Origin: Candidatus Faecivivens stercoravium
Lineage (GTDB): Bacteria; Bacillota; Clostridia; Oscillospirales; Ruminococcaceae
Length of the DNA stretch: 14,269 bases
Assembly: GCA_018712425.1 (NCBI GenBank)
Contig: DVHA01000050.1
Location: 1 to 14,269, forward strand
Direction: 5' to 3'
The first letter of the stretch is position 1. Every line of letters begins with the position of its first letter. Below the pieces are notes generated by a model. The model saw only the letters and a program-made list of their open reading frames with translations. It made no database searches and was not told the DNA's origin. Made by a program: the position numbers and the translations under genes. Positions 1-6,740 of the stretch are shown here, piece by piece.

Positions 1-1032
1 ATAATCCCGGAGGTAGCGCAGGATCCCGCTGCGGTCCTGCTGTTCCAGGTACTGCATCAGTTCACCGGAATCAGGCAGCTGCACCGGTGACGGCTCCTGT
101 TCGGCCTGTTCCTCGGAGAGGACCTCGCCGCTGTCGAGATGGGGCTGCATCCGCTTTTCCAGCGCCTCCCGCCGGGCGGGAAGGCTGGGGAGGAAGTCCG
201 GGCGGCCGATGCAGACAAGCGGCTTGCCACGGATGCCGGGAAAATTGTCCGACCAGTACTGGATAAACATCCGGCTGCGTTTCTGGAGGGTGTTTTCGTC
301 CACCTGGGAGAGGAGGGCGGCGTAATAGAAGGGGCCGTCCTGGTAGTCGGTTGTGTGCTCGAGGGTAAATTCATCCAGGATGGCTTCGCAGGCCAGCCGC
401 CGCAGGGAAAACCAGAAGGAAGCTGTGTCCCATTCCTTGGCACCTGCGGGCGGTTCCAGCGACCGGGAGAGCCGGACCAGGATCAGCCGCCAGCTTTCGT
501 CGTCCGCCTCCAGTCCCCGTTCTTCCAGCTGAGATGCCAGCTGCTCTTTGGAAAAGCGGGAGAAGAGGATCCCCCGCCAGAAAGCGCCGTCCCGTTCCTC
601 GCGGTTTTTCAGCCAGTATTCCCCGTATTGGCTGTACTGGGCGAGGTATTCCCGCCGGCGGATGCTCAAAAGGGCTTTTTCAATCGCCGCTTCCATCTTT
701 TCGGCGTCGAAAGGCTTGACAATATAGCTGCCGGCCCGGTACTCGATTGCTTTAGAGGCATAGCTGAAGTTTTCGTGGCAGGTGAGGAAGATAAATTCGC
801 TCTCCAGTTCCTTTTCCCGCACCCACTGCAGCAGGTCCAGCCCCAGCCCCATCGGCATTTCAATGTCGCAGACAACCAGTTCGGGCGGCTTGTCCGCCTC
901 TTCGATCAGCCGGATGGCGCCATTTACATTGTACGCTTCCCGGGCGTCCGCAAAACCGAACTTCTGCCAGTCGATTTCTGCCCGAAGTGTCCGGACGGTG
1001 GCAAGGTCATCGTCTACCAGTAATGCCCACAT
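1..1032 (-). CDS. Response regulator, YesN-like (3' end beyond window)
   Basis: This is the first 344 codons of a response regulator, open to the left window edge without a stop. The N-terminal receiver domain (about residues 1-120) shows the acidic pocket D7-D8-D9, the phospho-acceptor D56 in VVCDIEMP, T84 in FLTCHENF and K106 in VKPF. Residues 120-344 form the poorly conserved middle region typical of YesN proteins. The usual C-terminal AraC-type helix-turn-helix would lie outside the window, so DNA binding is inferred from family architecture and not seen. The start is ATG at 1032, with GGAGG seven bases upstream; that site lies in the last codons and stop of the kinase gene, so translation is probably coupled. 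It is likely the phosphorylation partner of the kinase at 1036-2766 and the activator of the three promoters carrying 21-bp repeats in this window. Confidence 0.9.
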   Translation of the reverse strand, partial: MWALLVDDDLATVRTLRAEIDWQKFGFADAREAYNVNGAIRLIEEADKPPELVVCDIEMPMGLGLDLLQWVREKELESEFIFLTCHENFSYASKAIEYRAGSYIVKPFDAEKMEAAIEKALLSIRRREYLAQYSQYGEYWLKNREERDGAFWRGILFSRFSKEQLASQLEERGLEADDESWRLILVRLSRSLEPPAGAKEWDTASFWFSLRRLACEAILDEFTLEHTTDYQDGPFYYAALLSQVDENTLQKRSRMFIQYWSDNFPGIRGKPLVCIGRPDFLPSLPARREALEKRMQPHLDSGEVLSEEQAEQEPSPVQLPDSGELMQYLEQQDRSGILRYLRDY

Positions 1033-1035
1033 CGT

Positions 1036-1044
1036 TTAACCTCC
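1036..1044 (-). promoter_or_regulatory. RBS of the regulator overlapping the kinase stop
   Basis: On the minus strand GGAGG (1040-1044) is immediately followed by the kinase stop TAA (1036-1038, with an intervening T) and then by ATG at 1032. The regulator's ribosome binding site is therefore part of the kinase coding sequence. This arrangement favours translational coupling and a fixed kinase-to-regulator ratio. Confidence 0.8.
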
Positions 1045-2766
1045 ATTTCCGTTTCTCTTTTCATCTGTGGGGATCAGCAGCACCGTTCGCGCCCCGTGGG
1101 GGACGGCTTTTTCAATCCGCACCAGCCCCGGCTGCCCATACCGCAGCCGGAAGGTATCCCGGACGTTCTGGATGCCGACACCGCCGGAGGAGCCGGTGAA
1201 CTGTTCAAATCCCCGGAGCATCTCTTCCGGGTATCCGTCCCCGTCGTCCTCGACGATCAACCGGACAAAGGTTTGCCCGTTTTCCTCCCACCGGTCCACT
1301 TTGATGAGCAGGTTCATCATTTCGTACAGCTTGAGGGCGTATTTAAAAGAGTTCTCGACGATGGTCAGGAGCATCAGCTTCGGCATTGGGGTGTCGAGCA
1401 GTTCCGGCGAAGCGACGTCGTCCATGTAGAAGACGCAGCCGGGGAAACAGAGCTCCTTCATCTGTACGAAGTTCTGGACATGCTCCAGTTCTTTCCCCAC
1501 CGTCGTCATCGCCATATCCCCGTAGAGCATATACCGGATGTGGACCGACAGCATGTCGATATACTGCCGGATATCTTCCCCGCGGTCCTGGAGGCTCATC
1601 GAGTGGATGGTGGTCAGGGCGTTCAGGTAAAAGTGGGGGCGGATCTGCATCTGGAGGTAACGGAGTTTGGATTCGGTCAGCCGGAGCTTCTGCTCGTACT
1701 GGTCGATCCGCAGCGCCAGCACCTCCCCCGACATCTTGTTAAATTCTTCGGCCAGCGTCTGAAATTCCTGCGGCCGTCCCTCGGTCGGGATCTGGTGGCG
1801 GAGGTTTCCCTTTTCCACCTCCCCGACGCCGGCCAGCATATCCGCGAGTGGCCGCAGCACTTGGGAACGGGTGAAAAATAGGATGGAAACAACACCCAGG
1901 ATCGCGACTGCAAGGATGACGTATATAGTCACCTGTAAGGCCGATAACCCACTGAGCAATCGGTCTCTCTGCTCGTAAAAAATGAGCCGCAGGCTGCTTC
2001 CCGGCAGGGTGCGGGTAACAATCAGGTAGTCGGCCTCATACTTTCCCTCATTGGTCTGGATAAAGGGGAAAAGCCCGCTGGCGGCCTCTCCGGGCGAATG
2101 GAGCACCAGGTTCCCTTCGGCAGAGACCAGGGCGTACCGCCCCTGGCTGTCCTCGTAATAGAGGAGGGTCCCGAAAATTGTATCTACCCGCAGCAGGGTC
2201 AGGATGGTGCAGCCGCTGGTGCGGTAGATGCTGAGCAGGTAGTAATCCTCTTCAATTTTCGCCAGCCGCCAGTTCTCCCGGCTGCTGCTCATATACCGAG
2301 TGAAGAAGGTCTCGTTCTCCCGCAGGTAGTCCCACAGCCGGATTTGTTCGGTATTGCTTACCCGGTTGGAGTACTGCCGCAGCAGCCCGCCGTCGTAATA
2401 GACGGCGATGCAGTCGATCGGGCTGTTGACGGTCACCTTTTCCTCCATATCGGTGGTGAGTTCATACCGGGCAAAGTAACTGGCCCGCTGGTCATCGGCA
2501 CCGAGGTTGCGCAGGTTGTCCATCTGCCCGTAGATTTCGCTCATCATCAGCTGGGCGGTGTCCAGCTGGGCCTCGTAATCCGCTTCGTAGATGTTTAAGG
2601 TGTTGGCGATCGCGTCCCGGACAGTCTGTTCGGTTTCCTTCTGGATCTGGACGATCGAGCTGATAAACAGGCTGATCAATATTCCCAGCAGCAGCCCGAA
2701 CACCACCGTGATCCGGGTGGTCAGCCGGCCGGCGCAGTCCTGGAACCGTTTTTTAAACGACGGCAT
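1036..2766 (-). CDS. Sensor histidine kinase, YesM-like
   Basis: This is a membrane sensor kinase of 576 residues, a usual length for the YesM/LytS-type family. TM1 is about residues 18-40, an extracytoplasmic sensing region spans about 41-275, TM2 is about 279-299 and a HAMP linker is about 300-352. The His_kinase domain carries H378 in the box IRPHFYLNALTTI. The ATPase domain follows, with an N box at E471-N472 (IVENSFKYA), a DDGDGYP segment near 507-513 and GGVGIQN near 528-534. The start is ATG at 2766, with GGAGG eight bases upstream. The box reads RPHFYLN where the common form is NPHFLYN; similar variants occur in clostridial members. By family knowledge it senses an extracellular signal, or the ligand-loaded binding protein, and phosphorylates the regulator encoded 3 bases downstream. 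The ligand cannot be read from the sequence. Confidence 0.94.
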   Translation of the reverse strand: MPSFKKRFQDCAGRLTTRITVVFGLLLGILISLFISSIVQIQKETEQTVRDAIANTLNIYEADYEAQLDTAQLMMSEIYGQMDNLRNLGADDQRASYFARYELTTDMEEKVTVNSPIDCIAVYYDGGLLRQYSNRVSNTEQIRLWDYLRENETFFTRYMSSSRENWRLAKIEEDYYLLSIYRTSGCTILTLLRVDTIFGTLLYYEDSQGRYALVSAEGNLVLHSPGEAASGLFPFIQTNEGKYEADYLIVTRTLPGSSLRLIFYEQRDRLLSGLSALQVTIYVILAVAILGVVSILFFTRSQVLRPLADMLAGVGEVEKGNLRHQIPTEGRPQEFQTLAEEFNKMSGEVLALRIDQYEQKLRLTESKLRYLQMQIRPHFYLNALTTIHSMSLQDRGEDIRQYIDMLSVHIRYMLYGDMAMTTVGKELEHVQNFVQMKELCFPGCVFYMDDVASPELLDTPMPKLMLLTIVENSFKYALKLYEMMNLLIKVDRWEENGQTFVRLIVEDDGDGYPEEMLRGFEQFTGSSGGVGIQNVRDTFRLRYGQPGLVRIEKAVPHGARTVLLIPTDEKRNGNGG

Positions 2767-2801
2767 CCCTTCCGCCTCCTTTTTCCCGTTTTGCCTCTTC
2801 T

Positions 2802-2830
2802 ATCTTACCGGAAAAGTGCCCTTCCTTCAA
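2802..2830 (-). promoter_or_regulatory. SigmaA-type promoter of the kinase/regulator operon
   Basis: Read on the minus strand, TTGAAG (2825-2830) is followed after 17 bases by TAAGAT (2802-2807). This is close to consensus, and sits 35 bases before the kinase start. It lacks the 21-bp repeat at the fixed distance seen in the three structural promoters, so expression of the sensor pair is probably basal and not autoactivated. The repeat of the divergent promoter (2862-2895) does lie about 30 bases upstream of this -35, so some cross-influence is possible. Confidence 0.65.
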
Positions 2831-2861
2831 GGCTGCTGCCGCCCATTTTTGGCAACAGGAT

Positions 2862-2921
2862 ACAAAAACGAAAGGATTGTTCACTTTTTTGAAAGTCCGG
2901 CAGCTCAAACTATTTTACAAT
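2862..2921 (+). promoter_or_regulatory. Regulated promoter A: 21-bp direct repeat plus -10
   Basis: Half-site 1 is ACAAAAACGAAAGG (from 2862) and half-site 2 is ACTTTTTTGAAAGT (from 2883), so their starts are 21 bp apart. The -10 hexamer TACAAT (2916-2921) begins 33 bp after the start of half-site 2. No good -35 hexamer is present at 17-bp spacing, which fits dependence on an activator. The same geometry recurs at 6653-6712 and 7950-8009. Two half-sites one double helical turn apart, abutting the -35 position, match the general layout of AraC-family activator sites. The YesN-like regulator as binder is inferred. Confidence 0.7.
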
Positions 2922-2944
2922 AGGGGGGTAGAAAGGACGTGTGA

Positions 2945-3796
2945 ATGATGAAAACGCTCGAAATAAACGGTGTGACCCTTGCTTATGAAGAATATGGCAG
3001 TGGTAATCGCTACCTTATCAGCAGCCAGAACTTTTTCTTCCGGGACTGCCATATGGCTCTCCTCGGCCGGGAGCCTTACCACTACCACGTTTTTCTCATC
3101 TACACCCGTGGGTACGGGGCATCCACCCATATCTTCGACCCTACGCCCCGGGATTATACGACCATATGGGGGAAAGATGTCGCGGCTTTCGCCGAAGCGA
3201 TGGGGATTAATAGCTTTTACTACACTGGTATCTCCCACGGCAATTGGGCCGGATGGTACCTCGCCCTAAACCGGCCGGAACTGCTGCGGGGATTTGCCTG
3301 CGGCAATGGCATCGCCCAGTTCCGCGACCCCGACGCCCGGACGCCGGTCCCGCCCCGGCCGGAACTGGATCTGGACCGTGTGGTCGGCAACCGGGAGGCG
3401 CTGGAGAAGATGGCCTGGATGGAAAACTGGCCGACTGAGAGTTCCGAACGCCTCCGCCGCCGGGCGCAGAACCATGAAGAGCATCTCCAGATCCTCTTAA
3501 ACCGCAAAAAGGAAGAATTCACCGTCCGCAACACCAATATGTCCTGCTGTGATGCCAAGACCCGGGAGGAATTCTATGAGACGATGGCGAAGATCGACGT
3601 CCCAGTCCTCTTCCTCCACGGGATGCTCGACCCGCTGGCAAAGATCGAAGATGTCATCCGCCTTTCCCAGGCGATTCCCGGCTCCCAGATCAAGGCTTAC
3701 CAGAACCTCGGTCATGGGGGCGGGGACGAGTGCCCGGAGATCTTCGCCCGGGACTGCGACCGGTTCTTCCGGGATACCGAGGGCAGGGTTTTGTGA
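2945..3796 (+). CDS. Alpha/beta-fold hydrolase
   Basis: This is a cytoplasmic alpha/beta hydrolase of 283 residues with no signal peptide or membrane segment. The nucleophile elbow is GISHG with S97. The likely acid is D229 in LHGMLDP and the catalytic His is H257 in NLGHGGG. YTRGYGAS (53-60) corresponds to the D-x-R-G-x-G-x-S motif, with Tyr in the first place. The strand that normally ends in the HG oxyanion motif reads YLISSQNFFF (23-32), so that dipeptide is absent. The ATG at 2945 was chosen over 2948 because AAAGGA lies seven bases upstream of it. It is the first gene after promoter A and precedes the GH13 enzyme. An esterase or lactonase acting on an acyl substituent of the imported substrate is plausible. 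The fold is certain, the substrate is not. Confidence 0.88.
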   Translation: MMKTLEINGVTLAYEEYGSGNRYLISSQNFFFRDCHMALLGREPYHYHVFLIYTRGYGASTHIFDPTPRDYTTIWGKDVAAFAEAMGINSFYYTGISHGNWAGWYLALNRPELLRGFACGNGIAQFRDPDARTPVPPRPELDLDRVVGNREALEKMAWMENWPTESSERLRRRAQNHEEHLQILLNRKKEEFTVRNTNMSCCDAKTREEFYETMAKIDVPVLFLHGMLDPLAKIEDVIRLSQAIPGSQIKAYQNLGHGGGDECPEIFARDCDRFFRDTEGRVL

Positions 3797-3811
3797 AATT
3801 ACAAAATTTTT
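3789..3811 (+). terminator. Weak AT-only hairpin over the stop codon, with T run
   Basis: TTTTGT (3789-3794) and ACAAAA (3801-3806) form a perfect 6-bp inverted repeat with a 6-base loop, followed by five T residues. It overlaps the hydrolase stop codon. An all A/T stem is weak, so if it terminates at all it would be leaky and would let promoter A read into the amylosucrase-like gene. Confidence 0.3.
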
Positions 3812-3815
3812 CCCC

Positions 3816-3845
3816 TTGTCTTTTCCTCCGTTTCCCTGGTACAAT
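3816..3845 (+). promoter_or_regulatory. Candidate internal sigmaA promoter
   Basis: TTGTCT (3816-3821), an 18-base spacer and TACAAT (3840-3845) lie ahead of the amylosucrase-like gene. No pair of 21-bp-spaced half-sites sits at the fixed distance from this -10; an isolated ACAAAATTTTT at 3801 is 6 bp too far upstream. This is therefore a basal secondary promoter, if it is real. Confidence 0.45.
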
Positions 3846-3878
3846 AAAGAAAAAAACTAACAGAAAGGCGGAATGACC

Positions 3879-5711
3879 ATGTCTGAATTCGACCGCCGCC
3901 TGGAGCGGCATCAAGAGGAGCTGCGCGCCCTCTTTTTCTCCCTTTACCCCGGCCGGGAGGACGCCTACGGGGCGCTGCTAAAGACCCTCGCTTTTTACGC
4001 CGCCGCCCGCAGCAAATCCCTCCGGCAGCTGGACACTAAGCGGGAGGCCGATCCCGGCTGGTATAAGCGCCGGGAGATGCTGGGGATGTGCCTCTACATC
4101 GGCCCCTGGGCCAAAAACTTAAAAGGTGTCCGGGAAAAGTTGGACTACCTCTCCCAGTGTGGGGTGAACTATGTCCATCTGATGCCCTTCCTCGATACCC
4201 CGAAGGGAAAGAGTGACGGTGGATATGCCGTTTCCGATTTTACCAAAGTCGAGCCGTCCCTGGGAGATATGGATGACCTTGAGACGCTGACCAGAGAGAT
4301 GCGGAAGCGGGGAATGAGCGTCTGCATGGACTTCGTCATGAACCATACGAGTGAAGAGCACGAGTGGGCGAGACGCGCCCGGGCGGGCGAAGCGGAATAT
4401 CAGGACCGTTACTTCTTCTACCCAGACCGGACGATTCCCGATCAGTTTGAACAGACCATCCCCGAGGTTTTCCCGACCACCGCACCCGGCAGCTTTACCT
4501 GGCTCCCCGACGCCGGGAAGTGGGTGATGACCAACTTCTACCCCTTCCAGTGGGACTTAAATTACGGCAACCCCGCCGTCCTGACCGATATGGTCGGTTT
4601 TATGCTGGCGCTTACAAACCGCGGCATCGACGTCGTCCGGATCGATGCGATCCCCTACATCTGGAAGGAGATGGGGACCAGCTGCCGCAATCTCCCTCAG
4701 GTCCACACCATCTCCCGGATGCTGCGGATCATCGTCGAGGCTGTCTGCCCCGGCGTCCTGCTGCTGGGGGAGGTGGTGATGGCGCCGGAGAAGATTGTCC
4801 CTTATTTTGGCAGTGTCGAGCGGCCGGAATGCCATATGCTTTATAACGCGACGACGATGTGCACCACCTGGCATACCATCGCTACCGCTGATACGAGGCT
4901 CCTCCGCCACCAGATGGACATCTTAAGCCGTCTGCCGAAAGAATACCTCTTCCTCAACTATATCCGCTGCCACGACGACATTGGCTGGGGTCTGGATTAC
5001 CCTTGGCTCTCCCAGTTTGGCACTTCGGAAGTTCCCCATAAACGCTACCTCTCCGACTATCTGACCGGTCACTGGCACGGTTCCGACAGTAAGGGAGAGC
5101 TGTATAATGACGACCCGGTTTCGGGGGACGCCCGGATGTGCGGGACGACGGCTTCCCTCTGTGGGATTGAGACGGCAAGGCGGGAATGCCGGCTGGACGA
5201 CCTGCAGGCGTATATCCGCCGGGATTTGATGCTCCACGCCTTCATGCTGACCCAGAGTGGCCTCCCAATCCTTTACGCCGGGGACGAAATCGCCCAGGAA
5301 AACGACTACACCTACCATCTGGACCCCGACAAGGCGGCCGACAGCCGGTTTATCCACCGGGGGGATTTCGATTGGGAGAAGGCGGAACAGCGGCTTATCC
5401 CCGGCACCGTCGAACAGCAGATTTTCGACGGCCTGCTCCGTCTGGAAGCGGCTCGCCGCAGCTCGCCCGCCTTTGACAGCGACGCCGACTTCTGGACGCT
5501 GGACACCGGGGACGACGGGGTCCTTGGGATCGGGCGGTGGAAGGACGGGGCCTGTGTCCTCGCCCTCTTCAACTTCGCCGGCAGCGGGAAGACTGCCCGG
5601 ATTCGCGAGACCGGCTGGTGGAAGGACCTCATCACCGGCGAGGAGCGGGAAACTGATGCGGTCCAGCTCCCGCCCTATGGGTATGCAATGCTGGAGTTGG
5701 TCCATCTTTAA
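3879..5711 (+). CDS. Amylosucrase-like glycoside hydrolase, family GH13 (subfamily 4)
   Basis: This is a 610-residue (beta/alpha)8 enzyme, near the roughly 630-650 residues of known amylosucrases, with no signal peptide. The order of landmarks follows that family: an N-terminal helical region with RQLDTKREADPGW, the SDGGYAVSDF segment, conserved region I DFVMNH (D151, N155, H156), nucleophile D256 in DVVRIDA, acid/base E298 in LLLGEVV, and transition-state Asp D366 in YIRCHDDIGW. The later GDARMCGTTASL segment is also characteristic. Amylosucrase splits sucrose and transfers glucose to an alpha-1,4-glucan or another acceptor; close relatives hydrolyse sucrose. ATG 3879 is preferred to 3873 because the AAAGG site then stands 10 bases away, as for the next gene. 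It lies 82 bases after the hydrolase and 28 before the deacetylase. Subfamily is confident; sucrose as the natural donor is inferred. Confidence 0.92.
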   Translation: MSEFDRRLERHQEELRALFFSLYPGREDAYGALLKTLAFYAAARSKSLRQLDTKREADPGWYKRREMLGMCLYIGPWAKNLKGVREKLDYLSQCGVNYVHLMPFLDTPKGKSDGGYAVSDFTKVEPSLGDMDDLETLTREMRKRGMSVCMDFVMNHTSEEHEWARRARAGEAEYQDRYFFYPDRTIPDQFEQTIPEVFPTTAPGSFTWLPDAGKWVMTNFYPFQWDLNYGNPAVLTDMVGFMLALTNRGIDVVRIDAIPYIWKEMGTSCRNLPQVHTISRMLRIIVEAVCPGVLLLGEVVMAPEKIVPYFGSVERPECHMLYNATTMCTTWHTIATADTRLLRHQMDILSRLPKEYLFLNYIRCHDDIGWGLDYPWLSQFGTSEVPHKRYLSDYLTGHWHGSDSKGELYNDDPVSGDARMCGTTASLCGIETARRECRLDDLQAYIRRDLMLHAFMLTQSGLPILYAGDEIAQENDYTYHLDPDKAADSRFIHRGDFDWEKAEQRLIPGTVEQQIFDGLLRLEAARRSSPAFDSDADFWTLDTGDDGVLGIGRWKDGACVLALFNFAGSGKTARIRETGWWKDLITGEERETDAVQLPPYGYAMLELVHL

Positions 5712-5739
5712 TTCTTTTGAAACCGAAAGGAGAATGACA

Positions 5740-6525
5740 ATGTACAGGCTTTTATTTCCTGGCGGCAAAGAAAAAGCTGTCACTTTTAGTTACGACGACA
5801 ACACCATCCATGACCGGCGGCTGGTGGAGATGCTGAACCGATACGGTTTAAAAGGCACCTTTAACCTCAATTCCGGCCGGATGGATGTGGAAGGGTATAT
5901 CGGTTCCGGTGAGGTTGCGGAACTCTATCAGGGCCATGAGGTCGCCTGTCATGGTGTCCGCCACCTCTTCCCCAACCAGATTTCCGACGGAGAACTGGTG
6001 CGGGAGTACTGGGATGACCGGCTGGCGCTTGAAAAGCTCTCGGGACAGATTGTCACCGGGCTGGCCTACCCTTTTGGCGTCCAGAATGCCCATATCCGGG
6101 AGGCTTTGAAACTGCTGGGACTGCATTACGGCCGGACGGTCGAGAGCACCAGGAGTTACTTTTTCCCGGACGATTTCCTTGTTTGGAACCCCACCTGCCA
6201 CCACCAGGAGGCAATTGACGACCCTTTGATTGTCGACACCTTCTTAAACCCGCCGGCCTATATGCAGCCCCAGCTCCTCTACATCTGGGGGCACAGCTAC
6301 GAGTTCGCCGGCCGGGACAACTGGGAGGAGATGGAGGCCCTCTGCCAGAAGCTGTCGGGGCATGAAGAAATCTGGTACGCCACCAACGGCGAGCTCTACC
6401 GCTATAAAACGGCGGCCGGGCAGCTGATGGAATCGGCCGACGGCGCCCGCGTCGAAAACCCCACCGGTGTCCCCATCTGGATTTTAAAGGACGGGGAAGT
6501 GCAGGTGCTGCGCGGAACCGAATAA
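5740..6525 (+). CDS. NodB-type polysaccharide deacetylase-like protein (CE4)
   Basis: This is a compact 261-residue NodB-fold protein without signal peptide or membrane anchor, unlike the many exported peptidoglycan or chitin deacetylases. Visible motifs are D19-D20 in TFSYDDN (motif 1, in place of TFDDG), H71 and H75 in CHGVRH (motif 2, the metal-binding His pair), AYPFG at 109-113, and H185 in LYIWGHSYEF near the end of the barrel. Family members remove N- or O-acetyl groups, or act on small amides, using a divalent metal. ATG 5740 was chosen because GGAG stands seven bases upstream; the in-frame ATG at 5734 would be too close to it. It is 28 bases after the GH13 gene and is the last gene before a terminator, so it is co-transcribed. 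A cytoplasmic deacetylase acting on an imported oligosaccharide or glycoside is the reading I prefer. Confidence 0.88.
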   Translation: MYRLLFPGGKEKAVTFSYDDNTIHDRRLVEMLNRYGLKGTFNLNSGRMDVEGYIGSGEVAELYQGHEVACHGVRHLFPNQISDGELVREYWDDRLALEKLSGQIVTGLAYPFGVQNAHIREALKLLGLHYGRTVESTRSYFFPDDFLVWNPTCHHQEAIDDPLIVDTFLNPPAYMQPQLLYIWGHSYEFAGRDNWEEMEALCQKLSGHEEIWYATNGELYRYKTAAGQLMESADGARVENPTGVPIWILKDGEVQVLRGTE

Positions 6526-6536
6526 TCAGAAAATTG

Positions 6537-6569
6537 ACGTCCCCTGCAATATGACAGGGGACGTTTTTT
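6537..6569 (+). terminator. Intrinsic terminator
   Basis: A perfect 10-bp stem, ACGTCCCCTG (6537-6546) with CAGGGGACGT (6555-6564), encloses an 8-base loop. A run of six T, 6564-6569, starts with the last stem base. It stands 11 bases after the deacetylase stop and closes the first plus-strand unit. Confidence 0.93.
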
Positions 6570-6652
6570 ATGTGGAGGAAGAAAAAACAAAAATTTTGAT
6601 GTAGAATCGAATTAGGGGGAAAGAGATATCTGAAAAAGTGTCCCTTTTCTGC

Positions 6653-6712
6653 ACATTTTTGAAAATACCCGTTACAAAATAAAAAGCAGAAGGGCCTCCC
6701 GAATGGTATACT
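6653..6712 (+). promoter_or_regulatory. Regulated promoter B: 21-bp direct repeat plus -10
   Basis: Half-site 1 is ACATTTTTGAAAAT (from 6653) and half-site 2 is ACAAAATAAAAAGC (from 6674), 21 bp apart. TATACT (6707-6712) begins 33 bp after the second half-site, the same geometry as promoters A and C. The order of T-tract and A-tract half-sites is reversed relative to A and C. No consensus -35 is present. It drives the esterase gene alone. Confidence 0.68.
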
Positions 6713-6740
6713 CAAAGTAACGAAAAAGGAGGTATCCTGT

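Noticed and set aside
139..1023. Long plus-strand open frame opposite the response regulator
   Set aside because: It mirrors the regulator gene, which has an RBS, receiver motifs and the expected operon spacing. The antisense product is Pro/Gly/Phe-rich with no recognisable domain.
1096..1881. Plus-strand open frame opposite the histidine kinase
   Set aside because: It is a GC-rich shadow of the kinase's catalytic region. It has no RBS and a low-complexity Val/Leu/Gln/His-rich product.
3801..3845. Possible fourth copy of the regulated promoter element before the GH13 gene
   Set aside because: Only one AC-A-tract half-site is present, its distance to the -10 is 39 bp instead of 33, and no partner exists 21 bp away.
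5257..5739. In-frame upstream extension of the deacetylase gene into the GH13 gene
   Set aside because: The extension is Ser/Arg/Pro-rich frame-shadow sequence within the GH13 coding region. A good RBS sits just before ATG 5740, where the NodB homology begins.
4923..5783. Minus-strand open frame of 286 codons opposite the GH13 gene
   Set aside because: The plus strand encodes a full set of GH13 catalytic motifs through this stretch. The antisense frame has no motif or plausible start signal.
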